A DNA stretch of 64,000 nt from Vibrio albus (GTDB lineage Bacteria > Pseudomonadota > Gammaproteobacteria > Enterobacterales > Vibrionaceae), in NCBI RefSeq assembly GCF_003144035.1, contig NZ_QFWT01000007.1:1-64000 (forward strand), given 5' to 3'. The position numbers and the translations under genes were made by a program. Positions 19,908 to 30,100 of this stretch are shown piece by piece. The first letter of the stretch is position 1, and the number at the start of each line of letters is the position of its first letter. The notes beneath the pieces were generated by a model. It saw nothing but the letters and a program-made list of their open reading frames with translations, had not been told where the DNA came from and did not search any database.

Positions 19908-21218
19908 AGTATGGATTGACTGCTCCCCTCCCTAGAAGGGGATTCTTGTTTCAAGGCGTTATGCCCGAAGTTCATTAGAACAATCGGGACTTACTTACGC
20001 TCCACAAGCTAACACCGCTTGCCCAGCGGCTTTGATATTAATAGCGGCATTGGTATCACGGTCTAAGCGCGCTTCACACGCTGGACAAGTCCAATGCCTT
20101 ATATGTAACGGTAGAGAATCAACTACGTGACCACAGCAATTACAACGCTTACTAGACGGATACCACTTGTCAATCTGGACAAGTGTTCTGCCGCGCCATT
20201 CTGCTTTGTACTCAAGCTGCCTAACCATTTCGCCCCAATTGGCGTCACCAATGGCCTTAGCAAGTCGCGGATTCTTGACCATGTTTTTAACGCTCAAACT
20301 CTCACAGCTAATCACTTGGTTTTCGTTTATCAACGTAGTGGTGAGTTTGTGGGTAAAGTCGCGGCGGCAGTCGGCAATCTTCGCCTGAATGCGAGCAACT
20401 TTGATTCTGGCTTTGTGGAAGTTGGCAGTTCCTTTCTTCTTCTTGGAAAGGCGGCGTTGCGCCTGAGCCAATTTCTTCTCGTACTTTGCAGTATGGCGGG
20501 GATTGCCAGATTTAAACCCGTCAGCGGTAATCACAAGGTCGGTCAAACCCAAATCAATACCCGTTGTCTTTTTGGTAACAGGCAGTGGTTTAGGCTCGAA
20601 GCGGCACAGCATAGACACGAAGTAGCGGCCTGCACTGTCTTTCGAGATAGTGACGGTAGTTGGTTCGCTAGGAAGTTCACGCGACCAGCGAATATCAAGC
20701 GGCTGTTTGGACTTGGCAATGTAGATATTGCCATCTTTGAACTTAAACGCCGACTTCGTGAATTCTGCGCTTTGCTTGCTGCGCTTCTTCTTAAAGGCTG
20801 GATACTTCGCCCTTCCTTCAAAGAAGTTCTTAAACGCAGTTTGTTGATGGCGCAAAGATTGTTGGAGCGGTACACACGACACGCTGTTAAGCCATTCAAA
20901 CTCAGTTTGCTTCTTGAGTTCGGTCAGCTTAGAGCTTGCCGTGTTGTAGTTAACCTTTTTGCTTTCGTTGTAGAAAGCGTCGGTACGCCATTTAAGGATC
21001 GCGTTGTAAACGAAACGCACAGCCGAAAGTCTGCGCAAGCAATTGAGCCTGTTCAGTCGTTGGGTAAAAGCGTTGTTTAATAGCGATCTCTTTCATAGTT
21101 CACAAGAATACAGTTGTTTTTGTGAAAGTAAATATTAACATTAACCAATCGGGTAGTTTTTGCTCCTTCGGAGCAACCTCTATCCCTCCTCGCCCTAGAA
21201 GGACGGGGTTTCTCGCGG
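19908..21218 (-). mobile_element. IS200/IS605-type element carrying only tnpB
   Basis: Approximate bounds. The downstream end (left, about 19920-19970) has the hairpin CCCCTCCCTAGAAGGGG, as expected for the right end of such elements, from which the guide (omega/reRNA) is usually made. The upstream side has TTGCTCCTTCGGAGCAA (about 21158-21174) and a second hairpin block CCCTAGAAGG..GGGG near 21193-21209 that resembles a right end of a related element. No tnpA is present. The element sits between parB and a small wHTH gene, splitting what may have been one operon. No target duplication is expected for this family. Confidence 0.7.
19995..21096 (-). pseudogene. tnpB: TnpB RNA-guided nuclease, frameshifted near its N-terminus
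   Basis: The 347-codon frame (19995-21038) contains all RuvC-like catalytic residues: Asp in 'GIDLGLTDLVI', Glu in 'CESLSVKN', Asp in 'DRDTNAAINI', and the zinc ribbon 'CNCCGHV...CPACEARL'. The family's usual N-terminus (MKEIAIKQRFYPTTEQ...FGC) is encoded in another frame from ATG 21096. The two frames meet at about 21020-21030, where roughly two bases seem deleted compared with the family's 'FGCVRFVYNAI'. Translation from an internal start would lose about 25 residues. Activity is therefore doubtful but not excluded. Confidence 0.8.
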
Positions 21219-21225
21219 GATTTAG

Positions 21226-21498
21226 ATGAAGTTATCTCAGGATATGAGTCGCAAGTTTGAACTGGTAAATGCGCTGTCTAAGTTAGATAAGCCCAGCTTG
21301 CACGATCTCCATTCAGAGACCAAGATTCCTGAGTCCACTATTAAACGCCAACTGGCGATGCTTCGTGATGAGTTTGATATGAAAATTATATTCATCCGTG
21401 AATCGAGGGGAGAGCGAGGAGCTACAGGCTACTATATGATAACGGACTGGGGTATTTTGGACCGAGAGAAGTTCATCTTGCGGCACGGAAAGCTCTGA
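21226..21498 (+). CDS. Small winged-helix DNA-binding protein
   Basis: 90 residues with a helix-turn-helix profile: 'KPSLHDLHSETKIPESTIKRQLAMLRDEFDM' followed by a beta wing ('IIFIRESRGERGATGYYMITDWGIL'). The start lies 8-10 bases past the insertion-element end and has no strong ribosome site, so its original leader may have been removed by the element. A terminator follows at 21521. Such proteins occur in several MOBH plasmids; the target is unknown, possibly the par region. Confidence 0.7.
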   Translation: MKLSQDMSRKFELVNALSKLDKPSLHDLHSETKIPESTIKRQLAMLRDEFDMKIIFIRESRGERGATGYYMITDWGILDREKFILRHGKL

Positions 21499-21520
21499 TT
21501 GTAATATCCAACCTCAAATT

Positions 21521-21549
21521 AGCCCTGGCATTGCGCCGGGGCTTTTTTA
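21521..21549 (+). terminator. Rho-independent terminator after the wHTH gene
   Basis: AGCCCTGGC...GCCGGGGCT stem followed by six T residues, ending the parA-parB-wHTH unit. Confidence 0.8.
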
Positions 21550-21638
21550 TGCCTGTAGACTTTTAAAACTTTATAAGTATTATAAAATGATACTGTAATA
21601 TTGAGGAGGTAGCTCCTTTAGTTTTTTGGAGGTCTCAA

Positions 21639-21914
21639 ATGAAAGTTCTTCATCTCCCTGTGAAAGCTCTGTATTTCAGACAAATGCAAACCGGGGAAAA
21701 GAAGTATGAATATCGTCTTCAAACGGATTACTGGCGGAAACGACTGGAGGGCCGCGAGTATGATGAGGTGCATATCAAGCTTGGCTATCCAAAATCTGGG
21801 GATACCGAGAAGATTTTAGTTCGACCGTGGAAAGGTTTTGAGGAGATGGTTATTACTCACCCTCATTTTGGTAATGCTCCCGTTAGCGTGTTCGCAATCA
21901 AGGTCAATGAGTAA
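21639..21914 (+). CDS. ASCH-domain protein
   Basis: 91 residues. 'MKVLHLPVKALYFRQMQTGEKKYEYRL' matches the start of ASCH (PUA-like, RNA- or modified-base-binding) proteins, with 'VHIKLGYP' and a C-terminal 'PVSVFAIKV' strand. Small ASCH genes are common on conjugative elements. The biological substrate is not known. GGAGG is found upstream. It heads a run of five short genes whose order suggests one transcript. Confidence 0.7.
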   Translation: MKVLHLPVKALYFRQMQTGEKKYEYRLQTDYWRKRLEGREYDEVHIKLGYPKSGDTEKILVRPWKGFEEMVITHPHFGNAPVSVFAIKVNE

Positions 21915-21931
21915 TAGGAGATGTACTGATA

Positions 21932-22234
21932 ATGGATTCAGAATTGAAGCAAGAAAGCCAATTTTACCGGGACTTTGAAGATAAGTTGCTACACGTTATA
22001 GCAAAAGCCCATGTGATAAACCTGAGCTGTATGAGCAAAGGTGAAGCAATGCGACTGGTTGCTCATTTAGAAAACCTAAACCCTGAAAAATATCCAGAAT
22101 TTTATGGGGTTAGCAAGTCGTTAATAAACGTTACGAGTTCAAATCTGATTGTTACATTGAACAACACTATTCAAAAAATGAGTTCAAGTCTGTCTGCGCG
22201 ATTGGCTTTGATCAATCCTGAAAATACCCGCTAG
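21932..22234 (+). CDS. Hypothetical protein, 100 residues
   Basis: Soluble, mostly helical, no family recognised. ATAGGAG lies 9 bases before the ATG; 17 bases separate it from the ASCH gene, so it is probably co-transcribed. The central part 'MSKGEAMRLVAHLENLNPEKYPEFYGV' is amphipathic. Confidence 0.6.
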   Translation: MDSELKQESQFYRDFEDKLLHVIAKAHVINLSCMSKGEAMRLVAHLENLNPEKYPEFYGVSKSLINVTSSNLIVTLNNTIQKMSSSLSARLALINPENTR

Positions 22235-22252
22235 TTTGTACAGAAAAGGGCA
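22235..22252 (+). promoter_or_regulatory. Candidate transfer-regulon dyad with downstream -10 (copy before 22328)
   Basis: TTTGTACAGAAAAGGGCAA resembles the dyad TGYCCAAAANGGRCA found before the transfer operons. GGTATATAG, a plausible -10, lies about 20 bases downstream, the same layout as at 38895. Weakest of the set in its left half. Confidence 0.4.
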
Positions 22253-22327
22253 ATTACTCCCATTGGTATATAGCGTAGGTAGGGACATGATTGCCCTTGT
22301 ATCTAAAAAAGTAGCGAGGCTCCGATA

Positions 22328-22522
22328 ATGAATAAGCAAAAGAACTGGGCATTCTGTGAGCAGATGGCTGCGGCAACGGTAGAGCTTGGGACACAAGAGG
22401 CACTCTCATGTATGGCTAGGTACATGATAGCCATCGCACACGATCAGGGAATCTCATTACAGTTTGAGTGCGATCTTGGTTCTTTAGAAATCCAACCAAA
22501 TGAAATACTGATAAAACACTAA
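22328..22522 (+). CDS. Hypothetical protein, 64 residues
   Basis: MNKQKNWAFCEQM... has no recognised domain. It is preceded by GAGGCTCCGATA and a probable promoter at about 22262-22270. The gene lies 18 bases before the next one. Codon use is like its neighbours. Confidence 0.5.
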   Translation: MNKQKNWAFCEQMAAATVELGTQEALSCMARYMIAIAHDQGISLQFECDLGSLEIQPNEILIKH

Positions 22523-22540
22523 AAATTACAGGAGTTGGCT

Positions 22541-22972
22541 ATGAGCAATGCACTGAGCGTTATTACAAAACAACTTTCAAAAGAGTCTGATCCCGCGTTC
22601 TTAGAGTTTACAGCTCGGATAGTTGAATCTATTGAATTGGTTTTAGGTTATGAACCAACAGTTGAGAAAGTACGCGACTTGTTGGGAAACAAGAAAAAAA
22701 CCGTAGCCTTGTTGAATTCTAGTCACAATGAGTCCGTTGTTAAGTTAGCTCTGGAGATCTCACAGTACGACGATAGCCACTACGACACATTACTTTCGGC
22801 AGGTATGTCTGCTTTAAACAGATACTTGTCAAAGAATAGCGGTTCTGTTTCTGGTTGTATGTTCATGCCTGGAGATATCACTGCGAAAGAGTTGGCCGAA
22901 CGATTTAACGGAGAATGGATGTTCTTTAGCGATGATAAGAAGCTTTCACTTACTACAGGAGAAATGTCGTGA
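22541..22972 (+). CDS. Hypothetical protein, 143 residues
   Basis: The start at 22541 has CAGGAG 6 bases ahead; a TTG two codons earlier is not needed. The protein appears helical and soluble, with no family recognised. A 22-codon frame overlaps its end (GTG at 22969 to 23037) and could be a coupled small peptide, but this is not supported further. Confidence 0.55.
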   Translation: MSNALSVITKQLSKESDPAFLEFTARIVESIELVLGYEPTVEKVRDLLGNKKKTVALLNSSHNESVVKLALEISQYDDSHYDTLLSAGMSALNRYLSKNSGSVSGCMFMPGDITAKELAERFNGEWMFFSDDKKLSLTTGEMS

Positions 22973-23050
22973 CTACACCAAGTCTAATGGATGGTGTATT
23001 GCTCGATAATGTTGATGTTACGGTAGTACGTTTCTAAAAAAGGGTTTTTA

Positions 23051-23344
23051 ATGCTGGATTTTTTCTTTATAGGCCCATTAGTAATTGGTTTGGTTTGTTG
23101 GTTTAAAGCCCAAAATGAGGAATGGGAGTCACTCGCTAAAGATTTTTCAAAGCGCTGGGCGTTAAGTCTTATAGCTATGATCGCTGCTGCCGCGTTGGGA
23201 GGAATAACGATGCCAAATGGATCAGAAAGTAGTGAGTCAGTATGGCTCATATTTGTTGGAATCATTTGGTTTGTATGCATTGTTACGATGCTTTGGGTTG
23301 CCCTAACCACACTAATGCAAGCGATTAAATTGAAGAAACAATAA
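23051..23344 (+). CDS. Small membrane protein, 97 residues
   Basis: Three hydrophobic segments (about 3-18, 37-52 and 65-90) and a basic C-terminus (IKLKKQ) suggest an inner-membrane protein. No family recognised. The ribosome site is poor (GGGTTTTTA). It converges on the minus-strand topB operon. Confidence 0.5.
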   Translation: MLDFFFIGPLVIGLVCWFKAQNEEWESLAKDFSKRWALSLIAMIAAAALGGITMPNGSESSESVWLIFVGIIWFVCIVTMLWVALTTLMQAIKLKKQ

Positions 23345-23472
23345 TAAGGAACCGAGTATGGCTCACGTAGATCAAATACATAATGGACCCTTAAAAATTT
23401 AAAATGCTAAATATCACTCTGTTTAATGGATGTTCTAGTGTCAGTGAGCCTATTTGATTATCAGTTATATAC

Positions 23473-23488
23473 CGGGGCCTAAGCCCCG
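23473..23488 (-). terminator. GC-rich stem-loop downstream of topB
   Basis: CGGGG-CCTAAG-CCCCG lies 6 bases beyond the topB stop codon. There is no T run, so it may be a stabilising 3' hairpin rather than an intrinsic terminator. Confidence 0.4.
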
Positions 23489-23493
23489 AGACG

Positions 23494-25701
23494 TTAGTCA
23501 AATAACTCTTCCAGAGATTTTTTCTTCCGAGAGTATGGCATCGTCGATTTACAATCAGGATACCCGGTACAACCCCAAAAAGAGCTAGCTCGCTTTTTAC
23601 CTGGAGCCTTGCCTTTACGTAGGCGCATTGGCTTGCCACAGTCAGGGCAATCAGGACAATCCTCAGCAGTAATACGCTTTTCTGGTTTCCCACGATTGTC
23701 AGGAAAAGTCTTTTTACATGTCTCGTTCTGACACCCCCAAAAAAAGCCATTTTTCCCTTTTAGTCGCTTCAACTTACCACCACAATTGAAACAATCATGA
23801 GTAGGACCTTCCGCATTTTTGAAAGCCTTAGCTAAGATGCCTTCTGGTTGAGTTAGGGTTGGAGCATTCTGCTTGAGTTGTTGGATCATTTGAACAATCC
23901 AACCTGAGATTTGCTGCATAAAGACGGACATGTTTCCGTTCCCTGTCGCTATTTTCTCCAGTTCCTGTTCCCAAGCCGCCGTCATGCCTGGGCTTTTGAT
24001 CGCTGCTGGTACGACAGCAATAAGTGCGTGAGCTTTATCCGTGGCGATAAGGAGCTTTTTCTTTCTCTGCAAGTACCCTTTATCGACCGCACCCTGAATA
24101 ATGCCTGCACGGGTAGCTGGGGTGCCGAGGCCAGCGGTGTCTTTTAGGACTTGCTTAAACTTTTCTTCTGTGACAAAGCGAGCAATGTTTTCCATCGCGC
24201 TTAGTAGTGTGGCTTCGGTGAAATGAGGTGATGGCCGAGTCATTTTGTCAGTGATTACCGAATCATTGATCAAGGCTGGTTCACCCTGGCTAACTTTCGG
24301 TAATTTCTCTTGCTCTTTTGGTCCATCAAGATCATCGCCTTCATCTTGAGGGGATGATTCTGCATCATTGTTGAATAGTACTTTCCAACCTTGACGTAAA
24401 TGTGTTTTGCCGTTGGCCGTGAACGAATGATTGCCGCATTGAACATCAATTGTAGTTTTGTTGAATTCAAAAGGACTGTAGAACTGGGCGATGTAGAAAC
24501 GACGAATTACATCGTACAGATTGAACTCTTTTTCGCTCATGGCACTTATGTTGGTTTTGGCCGGAGTTGGAATGATGGCATGGTGAGCGGTGATTTTTTT
24601 GTCATTGAACGCTCTTGATGATCTCGATTGGTCTGCTCCAGCCACCAGCCCTGAAACACGCTGATCCGAAAGAATCAGAGCTTGAAGAATATCGGGGATA
24701 TCCTCTTTCTGTGATTCTGGCAGGTATCTGCAATCTGTACGGGGGTAGGTGGTTGCTTTGTGCTTTTCGTACAAAGCTTGTGCTGCATCAAGTGTTTCTT
24801 GCGCACTGTACCCCCAACGTTTGGCCGCGTATTGCTGTAAACTAGTCAAATCAAATGGAAGAGGGGCTGATTCCTTGCCAGCTTTTGTTTCAGCCTTACT
24901 TATAAGTGCTTGCGCTCCTTTTACTTGAGCGGCTACTTGCTCTGCATAGGCTTTGTTTGTGCATCGCCCTTGATCGTCAGAGCACTCTTCTGGCGGCACC
25001 CAGTGAGCAAGGAATTGACCGTTTTGAACAGATACACCGACGTCCATCGTCCAGAACGGTGATGGTTTGAAGTTGGCTATTTCACTGTCTCGCTGGCACA
25101 CAAGGGCGACCGTGGGGGTGATTACTCGTCCTATATGGAGCGTTTGCCCGAAGCCTACCTCTCTTGCAAGTACTGTATAACAGCGAGACATGTTCATACC
25201 CACTACCCAGTCAGCTCGCTGGCGAGATAGGGATGCGTAATAAAGGGGTATCGTCTCCTTGCCATCTTTGATGTTTCGAAGTGCTTTTCTGATACTGCTT
25301 TCATCAAGAGCAGTTAAACAAACTCGTTTTACGGGGCCTTGGTATCGGAATCTATCGAGTAGGGAACGAGCGATCGCTTCGCCTTCACGGTCATAGTCAG
25401 TCGAGATATAAATTGTGCTGGCTTTTTTCACCAGCTGCTCGATCACTTTATATTGCTTGGAAGAGCTACGCCTCACCTTGCTACGCCATGATTCAGGAGA
25501 AATAGGCAGTGTTTCAAGGGACCATGCTTTATATTTCTCGTCATAGTCATCGGGCATATAGAGTTCTAATAGATGACCAAGAGCCCAGGTTATTGCCCGG
25601 CCACTTCCATCATGAATAAAACCGTCGCCGTGCTGAGTTACTCCCATCACAGCTGCGAGGTCTTTTGCTTGGGATGGCTTCTCACAAATGTACAGATCCA
25701 T
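23494..25701 (-). CDS. topB: DNA topoisomerase III
   Basis: 735 residues of type IA topoisomerase: Toprim domain at the start (MDLYICEKPSQAKDLAAVMG and 'YISTDYDREGEAIARSLL'), the active-site Tyr in 'TTYPRTDCRYLPES', and two C-terminal zinc ribbons ('CFNCGGKLKRL', 'CPDCGKPMRLRKG'). It decatenates plasmid copies or resolves transfer intermediates. TopB genes are common on large conjugative plasmids. It is the last gene of a four-gene minus-strand operon starting at 27003, and touches the preceding gene (stop and start adjacent at 25702). Confidence 0.95.
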   Translation of the reverse strand: MDLYICEKPSQAKDLAAVMGVTQHGDGFIHDGSGRAITWALGHLLELYMPDDYDEKYKAWSLETLPISPESWRSKVRRSSSKQYKVIEQLVKKASTIYISTDYDREGEAIARSLLDRFRYQGPVKRVCLTALDESSIRKALRNIKDGKETIPLYYASLSRQRADWVVGMNMSRCYTVLAREVGFGQTLHIGRVITPTVALVCQRDSEIANFKPSPFWTMDVGVSVQNGQFLAHWVPPEECSDDQGRCTNKAYAEQVAAQVKGAQALISKAETKAGKESAPLPFDLTSLQQYAAKRWGYSAQETLDAAQALYEKHKATTYPRTDCRYLPESQKEDIPDILQALILSDQRVSGLVAGADQSRSSRAFNDKKITAHHAIIPTPAKTNISAMSEKEFNLYDVIRRFYIAQFYSPFEFNKTTIDVQCGNHSFTANGKTHLRQGWKVLFNNDAESSPQDEGDDLDGPKEQEKLPKVSQGEPALINDSVITDKMTRPSPHFTEATLLSAMENIARFVTEEKFKQVLKDTAGLGTPATRAGIIQGAVDKGYLQRKKKLLIATDKAHALIAVVPAAIKSPGMTAAWEQELEKIATGNGNMSVFMQQISGWIVQMIQQLKQNAPTLTQPEGILAKAFKNAEGPTHDCFNCGGKLKRLKGKNGFFWGCQNETCKKTFPDNRGKPEKRITAEDCPDCPDCGKPMRLRKGKAPGKKRASSFWGCTGYPDCKSTMPYSRKKKSLEELFD

Positions 25702-26004
25702 TTAAGCGCACTCCTTTGGTTTGAGCGCGATGTCTTGAATACCGTTTTGCTGCGTAGAAAGGTTGGTCAGCTGTTTCCAGTTTTCGGAGGCATCGGCTAT
25801 TAAGGGGGATTTCTCTGTGCCAGCAATAAAAGCTAGGTTGGCAGAGATAACGACTGCTGCTTCTTCCGGAGTGCCACGTTGTCCGGCCTCAACCAGCATG
25901 ATGTTCAGCTCATCAAAGAGCTCAGCTTTAGCTTGAAGAACGAGAAGCTCTTCTTCCGTCAACTGAGTATGTGATGAGCTGGTGGTTACTTTATGGCTTT
26001 GCAT
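25702..26004 (-). CDS. Hypothetical protein, 100 residues
   Basis: Soluble, helix-rich protein ('LTEEELLVLQAKAELFDELNIMLVEAGQRGTPEEAAVVISANLAF'). No family recognised. It overlaps the lipoprotein gene by 19 bases and abuts topB, so translation is likely coupled. The start has no clear Shine-Dalgarno sequence. Confidence 0.6.
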   Translation of the reverse strand: MQSHKVTTSSSHTQLTEEELLVLQAKAELFDELNIMLVEAGQRGTPEEAAVVISANLAFIAGTEKSPLIADASENWKQLTNLSTQQNGIQDIALKPKECA

Positions 26005-26759
26005 GGGTTTACCACTGTAAATGGGCGAGTAGAACTGCGAACGATCTTGCGCTGTTCATTCGTCATTTTTTGTGATGTGCAAAATTGCGTCCAAGCGGTG
26101 AGATAATCTTGGTAAGTGTGTTGTGGCGGATTGCACTGACCAACCAGATCGCTTGGGATACTGCCTGTTTCGCCTTTTTCTTTCTCGATGAACTGCCAAT
26201 CGCGTTCATCCATGCCATTACCGCTATCACAGAAACGCTCCCAGCGTGATAGTTCGTATAAGGAGTACCCTTTGCCTTTCACACCAGAAGAAAGTTTTTT
26301 GTATGCGGAAATGGCATCTTCCATGTTGGAACCATTTTTATCCTTCTGCTGTTTTATCAATGCGCTTTCATTATTCGCGCCGAGACTACTTGGACCTAAT
26401 ACATGGATGTAATCGGGTTTGCGAAATGCTGCTCCACCCAGTCCTAAATCTTCATAAGAAACATTGAGACCACGATCTACACGATCTTGCTTCTTATGTG
26501 CTTCGATATCAGCACTGCCACGATTTTCAGCAATATTCAAAAGGAAGTAATAGGCATCGACATCATCATCAGACGCAAGCAGTTTGTCAGCCTTCGCTTC
26601 GTAGATAGGAAGGTTCTCTTGAATCCATTGATCTGTCGGCTGCTGAGGAATGCCGTAGCGTTGGTGCAATTCTGCGTTTGTTGGTGGGATATCTTTGGTT
26701 GAGGAACACCCAGCCAAAATAGCTAACCCTACAAGTACTACTAATTGCTTTTTAATCAT
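25986..26759 (-). CDS. Lipoprotein of unknown function
   Basis: Start at 26759 (MIKKQLVVLVGLAILAGCSS) gives a classic lipoprotein signal with lipobox LAGC; an alternative start four codons upstream (26771) overlaps the previous gene. About 257 residues. The mature part has tetratricopeptide-like helical segments, including 'YYFLLNIAENRGSADIEAHKKQ', and several Cys residues. It probably sits in the periplasmic leaflet. It is in an operon with topB; a link to the mating channel is possible but not shown. Confidence 0.7.
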   Translation of the reverse strand: MIKKQLVVLVGLAILAGCSSTKDIPPTNAELHQRYGIPQQPTDQWIQENLPIYEAKADKLLASDDDVDAYYFLLNIAENRGSADIEAHKKQDRVDRGLNVSYEDLGLGGAAFRKPDYIHVLGPSSLGANNESALIKQQKDKNGSNMEDAISAYKKLSSGVKGKGYSLYELSRWERFCDSGNGMDERDWQFIEKEKGETGSIPSDLVGQCNPPQHTYQDYLTAWTQFCTSQKMTNEQRKIVRSSTRPFTVVNPCKAIK

Positions 26760-26763
26760 CTGC

Positions 26764-27003
26764 TTACCCATTGAATTGTTGCTCCAACCATTGTTCATCA
26801 ATGGTGTCGATTGTCCGGCCATCACTGTTGCTTAAAAGCTTACGAGTAATGGCTGTTGTCCAGTTATTAACAAGAGACATGTCAGACTGAGCCTGATGCA
26901 AAGCCTCTTTGTCTCCCTGCATGTTGTTAGCGGTTACTGCCTGTGCTTGGCGCTTTAAAGCATCAAGTGCCAAATAGGCAGCATCGGGCAATGTTCTTTC
27001 CAT
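26764..27003 (-). CDS. Hypothetical protein, 79 residues
   Basis: First gene of the minus-strand topB operon; GGAGAG stands before its ATG. It is helical and soluble with no recognised family. Its stop codon lies 4 bases before the lipoprotein start, pointing to coupled translation. Confidence 0.6.
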   Translation of the reverse strand: MERTLPDAAYLALDALKRQAQAVTANNMQGDKEALHQAQSDMSLVNNWTTAITRKLLSNSDGRTIDTIDEQWLEQQFNG

Positions 27004-27075
27004 ACAACTCTCCTGATACCAAATAATGATGCTGTGTATTTTATCTGGTCACTCAATCATCTCTGACGCCTCAAA

Positions 27076-27092
27076 CTGCCCAAAATGGACAG
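27076..27092 (+). promoter_or_regulatory. Candidate activator dyad upstream of traI
   Basis: CTGCCCAAAATGGACAG, an imperfect inverted repeat, 75 bases before traI. The same pattern precedes several other transfer units. It resembles the kind of site used by the FlhDC-like activators SetCD and AcaCD of SXT and IncA/C elements (comparison from memory). Confidence 0.55.
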
Positions 27093-27166
27093 GAGGGGAG
27101 ATATGAGAAGACAAAAGGGTCTGCGAGCATATACGCACGGAAAAAGCGCAGGTAAATAAGAACCAG

Positions 27167-30100
27167 ATGATAAGTAGTGCCTTTAAAAAATTATTTGGTG
27201 GGCGCGGTGAGAAAAAAGTAGAGGTAGTAGCTTCCCAGGTTAGGGATTTAGCTGACGAAGAGATACCTCGATACCCGCCGTTTGCCAAAGGGCTACCAAT
27301 GGCCCCAGTCGATAAAGTGTTGCAGACACAGAACGAACTTATTCAAAAAATCAGGAGCACTTTAGGTTTTACTCAAGAAGAGTACGACCGTTTAGTCATG
27401 CCTGTAATTGGCCGTTACGCGGCGTTTGTTCATTTATTACCAGCATCCGAAGCCCATCATCATCGGGGAGCTGGTGGATTGTTTCGTCATGGGCTGGAGG
27501 TTGCCTTTTGGGCGACACAGGCATCTGAGTCAGTTATTTTCTCAATTTCAGGCTCCCCTCGTGAACGAAGAAACAATGAGCCGCGATGGCGTTTGGCATG
27601 TTGTTTTTCAGGGTTATTGCATGACGTTGGTAAGCCATTGTCTGATGTTGTGATCACAAACAGCGATGGTAGTAAAACGTGGAACCCATATTCAGAAACT
27701 CTGGTTGACTGGGCTAAGCGCCATAATGTGAGTCGTTATTTTCTTCGTTGGAGAGATAGAGAACACAAACGGCACGAGCAATTTTCGCTGCTGACCGTCG
27801 AACGAATTTTGACTCCAGAGGCTTTGGAGTTTCTAGCTGATCCCGGTAAAGACATTGTTGAATCCATGCTACAGGCAATATCAGGTCTTAGAATAAATGA
27901 CCCGGTAACAAAGTTAATGCTTAAAGCTGATGGTGAAAGTGTTTCTCGTGACCTCAAACAGAATCGCCTAGATGTCGATGAGTTTGCTTACGGTGTTCCT
28001 GTTGAGCGTTATGTATTTGATGCTTTACGTCGATTGGTTAAAACGGGCAAATGGAAAGTCAATGAGCCTGGCGCGAAGGTGTGGCATTTACATCAGGGTG
28101 TGTTCATTACATGGAAGCAGGGAGCCAGTGATATTTATGACTTGTTAACGGAAGATAAAATTCCTGGCATTCCTCGTGATCCAGATACCTTGGCTGATAT
28201 TTTAATTGAGCGTGGTTTTGCTCTGAAAAACGTATTACCAGAGCATGGCAAAGATGTTTTCTATCGTTATTGGGAAGTTATCCCTGAATTACCTCAAGAA
28301 GGGGAAGAAGTCACAGGGAAAATCAAAATGCAGATGCTGCGTCTTGAATCGTCGGAGTTGGTTTTTACCACTGAACCGCCTGCGGCCATCGCGGGTGAAG
28401 TTATTGGCGATGAGGACGAACAGGAACTTGATGCCAGTGAGCTTGATGACGATGCACCGGAAGATGGAGATGAGAACTCTGATTCGCTCACCGCTACACC
28501 AGAGCCTATTGGTTCTCTTGATGATGGATTCGAAATTCCAGATTTTATGGCAGCACCGCCCTCAACGGACTCTCAATCATCGGAACCGAAAGGTGGCACT
28601 TCCACCGATACCAAAACAAGCAAGAATGACGATAAAGCTGATGCCCCAAAAGAACCATCAGCACAAGAAATCGCTCAAACCGCAGCACCATTAGCATTAG
28701 ACGATCCATTGAAAGGGCTGAAAGATGCTGGTGGGGCATTAGGAGTTTGCGATTTTCCATTCGACGCATTTGGGCTCAATACCGAGCCTGATACAACACA
28801 AAAAGACAAAGCTGAAACGCCAAATGTTCCAACAGAACAAAGCGAAGAAGACACATCTTTACCCGGCATAGACAACATTCGCTCGGGCAAGAAGCGTCAG
28901 CCTAAAGCATCCGCAAACACGGCAGCATCCTTGTCACCGAATGAGTTTTTTGGCCCTGAACCGAGCGCAATATTTGATGCCCCACCAATGCCGCCAGAGG
29001 ATATGTTTGCACCAATAGATGCTGTCCCTTTGGATGCCTATGACTACTCCCATGAGATGGAAGAGCGTGAAGAGTTTGTTCCAACAGAACATTTCCAAGA
29101 TGCAGAGACATATTCTTTCAGCCAGCAGGATAAATCGAGTGATGTTGATGTGCGTGGTCATTTGGAGAATGTTCTAAGTGGATACGGCGCGGCAGAAAGT
29201 ATTTTAAAAGAAGCCATTATTCCTGTGCTGGATGGACACAAAACATTAGGTGAAGTGCTTTGCTTTATGAAGAAAAAAGCAGTGATCCTTTATCCAGAAG
29301 GTGCCCGAGCGCTTGGGGCTCCAGCCGAAGTCTTGAACACGTTATTTGACGCTGGCGCTATCGTGCCTGACCCAGTTCATCCAAACCGGAAGGTTCATGA
29401 TTTTAGTGGCATTAAAGGGTTGTTACTTTCTTCTGATATCTCAGATGTTATCAAAGCTGCGATAGAACAAGCTGAGAAAGACTTTGACCCAATTCGTGAA
29501 GTTAGTGCGCTAAATGATAAACGCCAATCTGGCAAGAAAGCTGAAAAGGCACACTCAGAAAAGAAAGTAAAGAGCCAGCAAACCAACCAATCTACGCCGA
29601 AAAAGCCTAAACCTGCAATGGATATTTCGGCATTACTGCCCGGAGAGCAAACAGGTGGCCGCTCATCTGAGAATAAAAGAATCGCACAACAAACGGCACA
29701 AAGTAAGAAGGGCACAGCAGCTAAAACTCAAACCGAACAGCACAAAAATGAGAGTGAAAACAGTGCTTCTAATGAGGAAAAGCAAAATGTGTCACGTTTA
29801 CCTAAGCGCCAAAAACCAAAGACAACGGTAAATAAACCACCAAAAGAAACGCGGCCAGTGAGTCTGGATTTCGATTCTGATTTAGAACTGCCAATGACAA
29901 AAGTGGTCGGGCAAATAGATCTAGAAGACGAGGAACCTAAAAAGCCTCAGAAGGCGAAAGAAATTAGTGATGAGGACTTTTTACCTCCTCAGTCTGACAT
30001 TGATGCAGAGGAGGCCATTAGGCTTCTGAAAGAAATGATAAAAAACCAAAAAGGACGATGGTTAGTCGGTCCGGTCATTAAGGAGGATGGGTGTTTGGTA

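Noticed and set aside
20127..21080. 317-codon plus-strand frame across tnpB
   Set aside because: It is the antisense shadow of tnpB; it has no homology or ribosome site.
22969..23037. 22-codon GTG frame overlapping the end of the 143-residue gene
   Set aside because: Too short and without independent support, though the ATG/GTGA-type overlap is noted.
23358..23402. 14-codon frame after the 97-residue membrane protein gene
   Set aside because: No evidence beyond an ATG with GGAACCGAGT ahead of it.
26764..27166. oriT between the topB operon and traI
   Set aside because: No inverted repeat or nick-type motif could be recognised; location near traI alone is not evidence, and SXT-type oriT sites lie elsewhere next to mobI.
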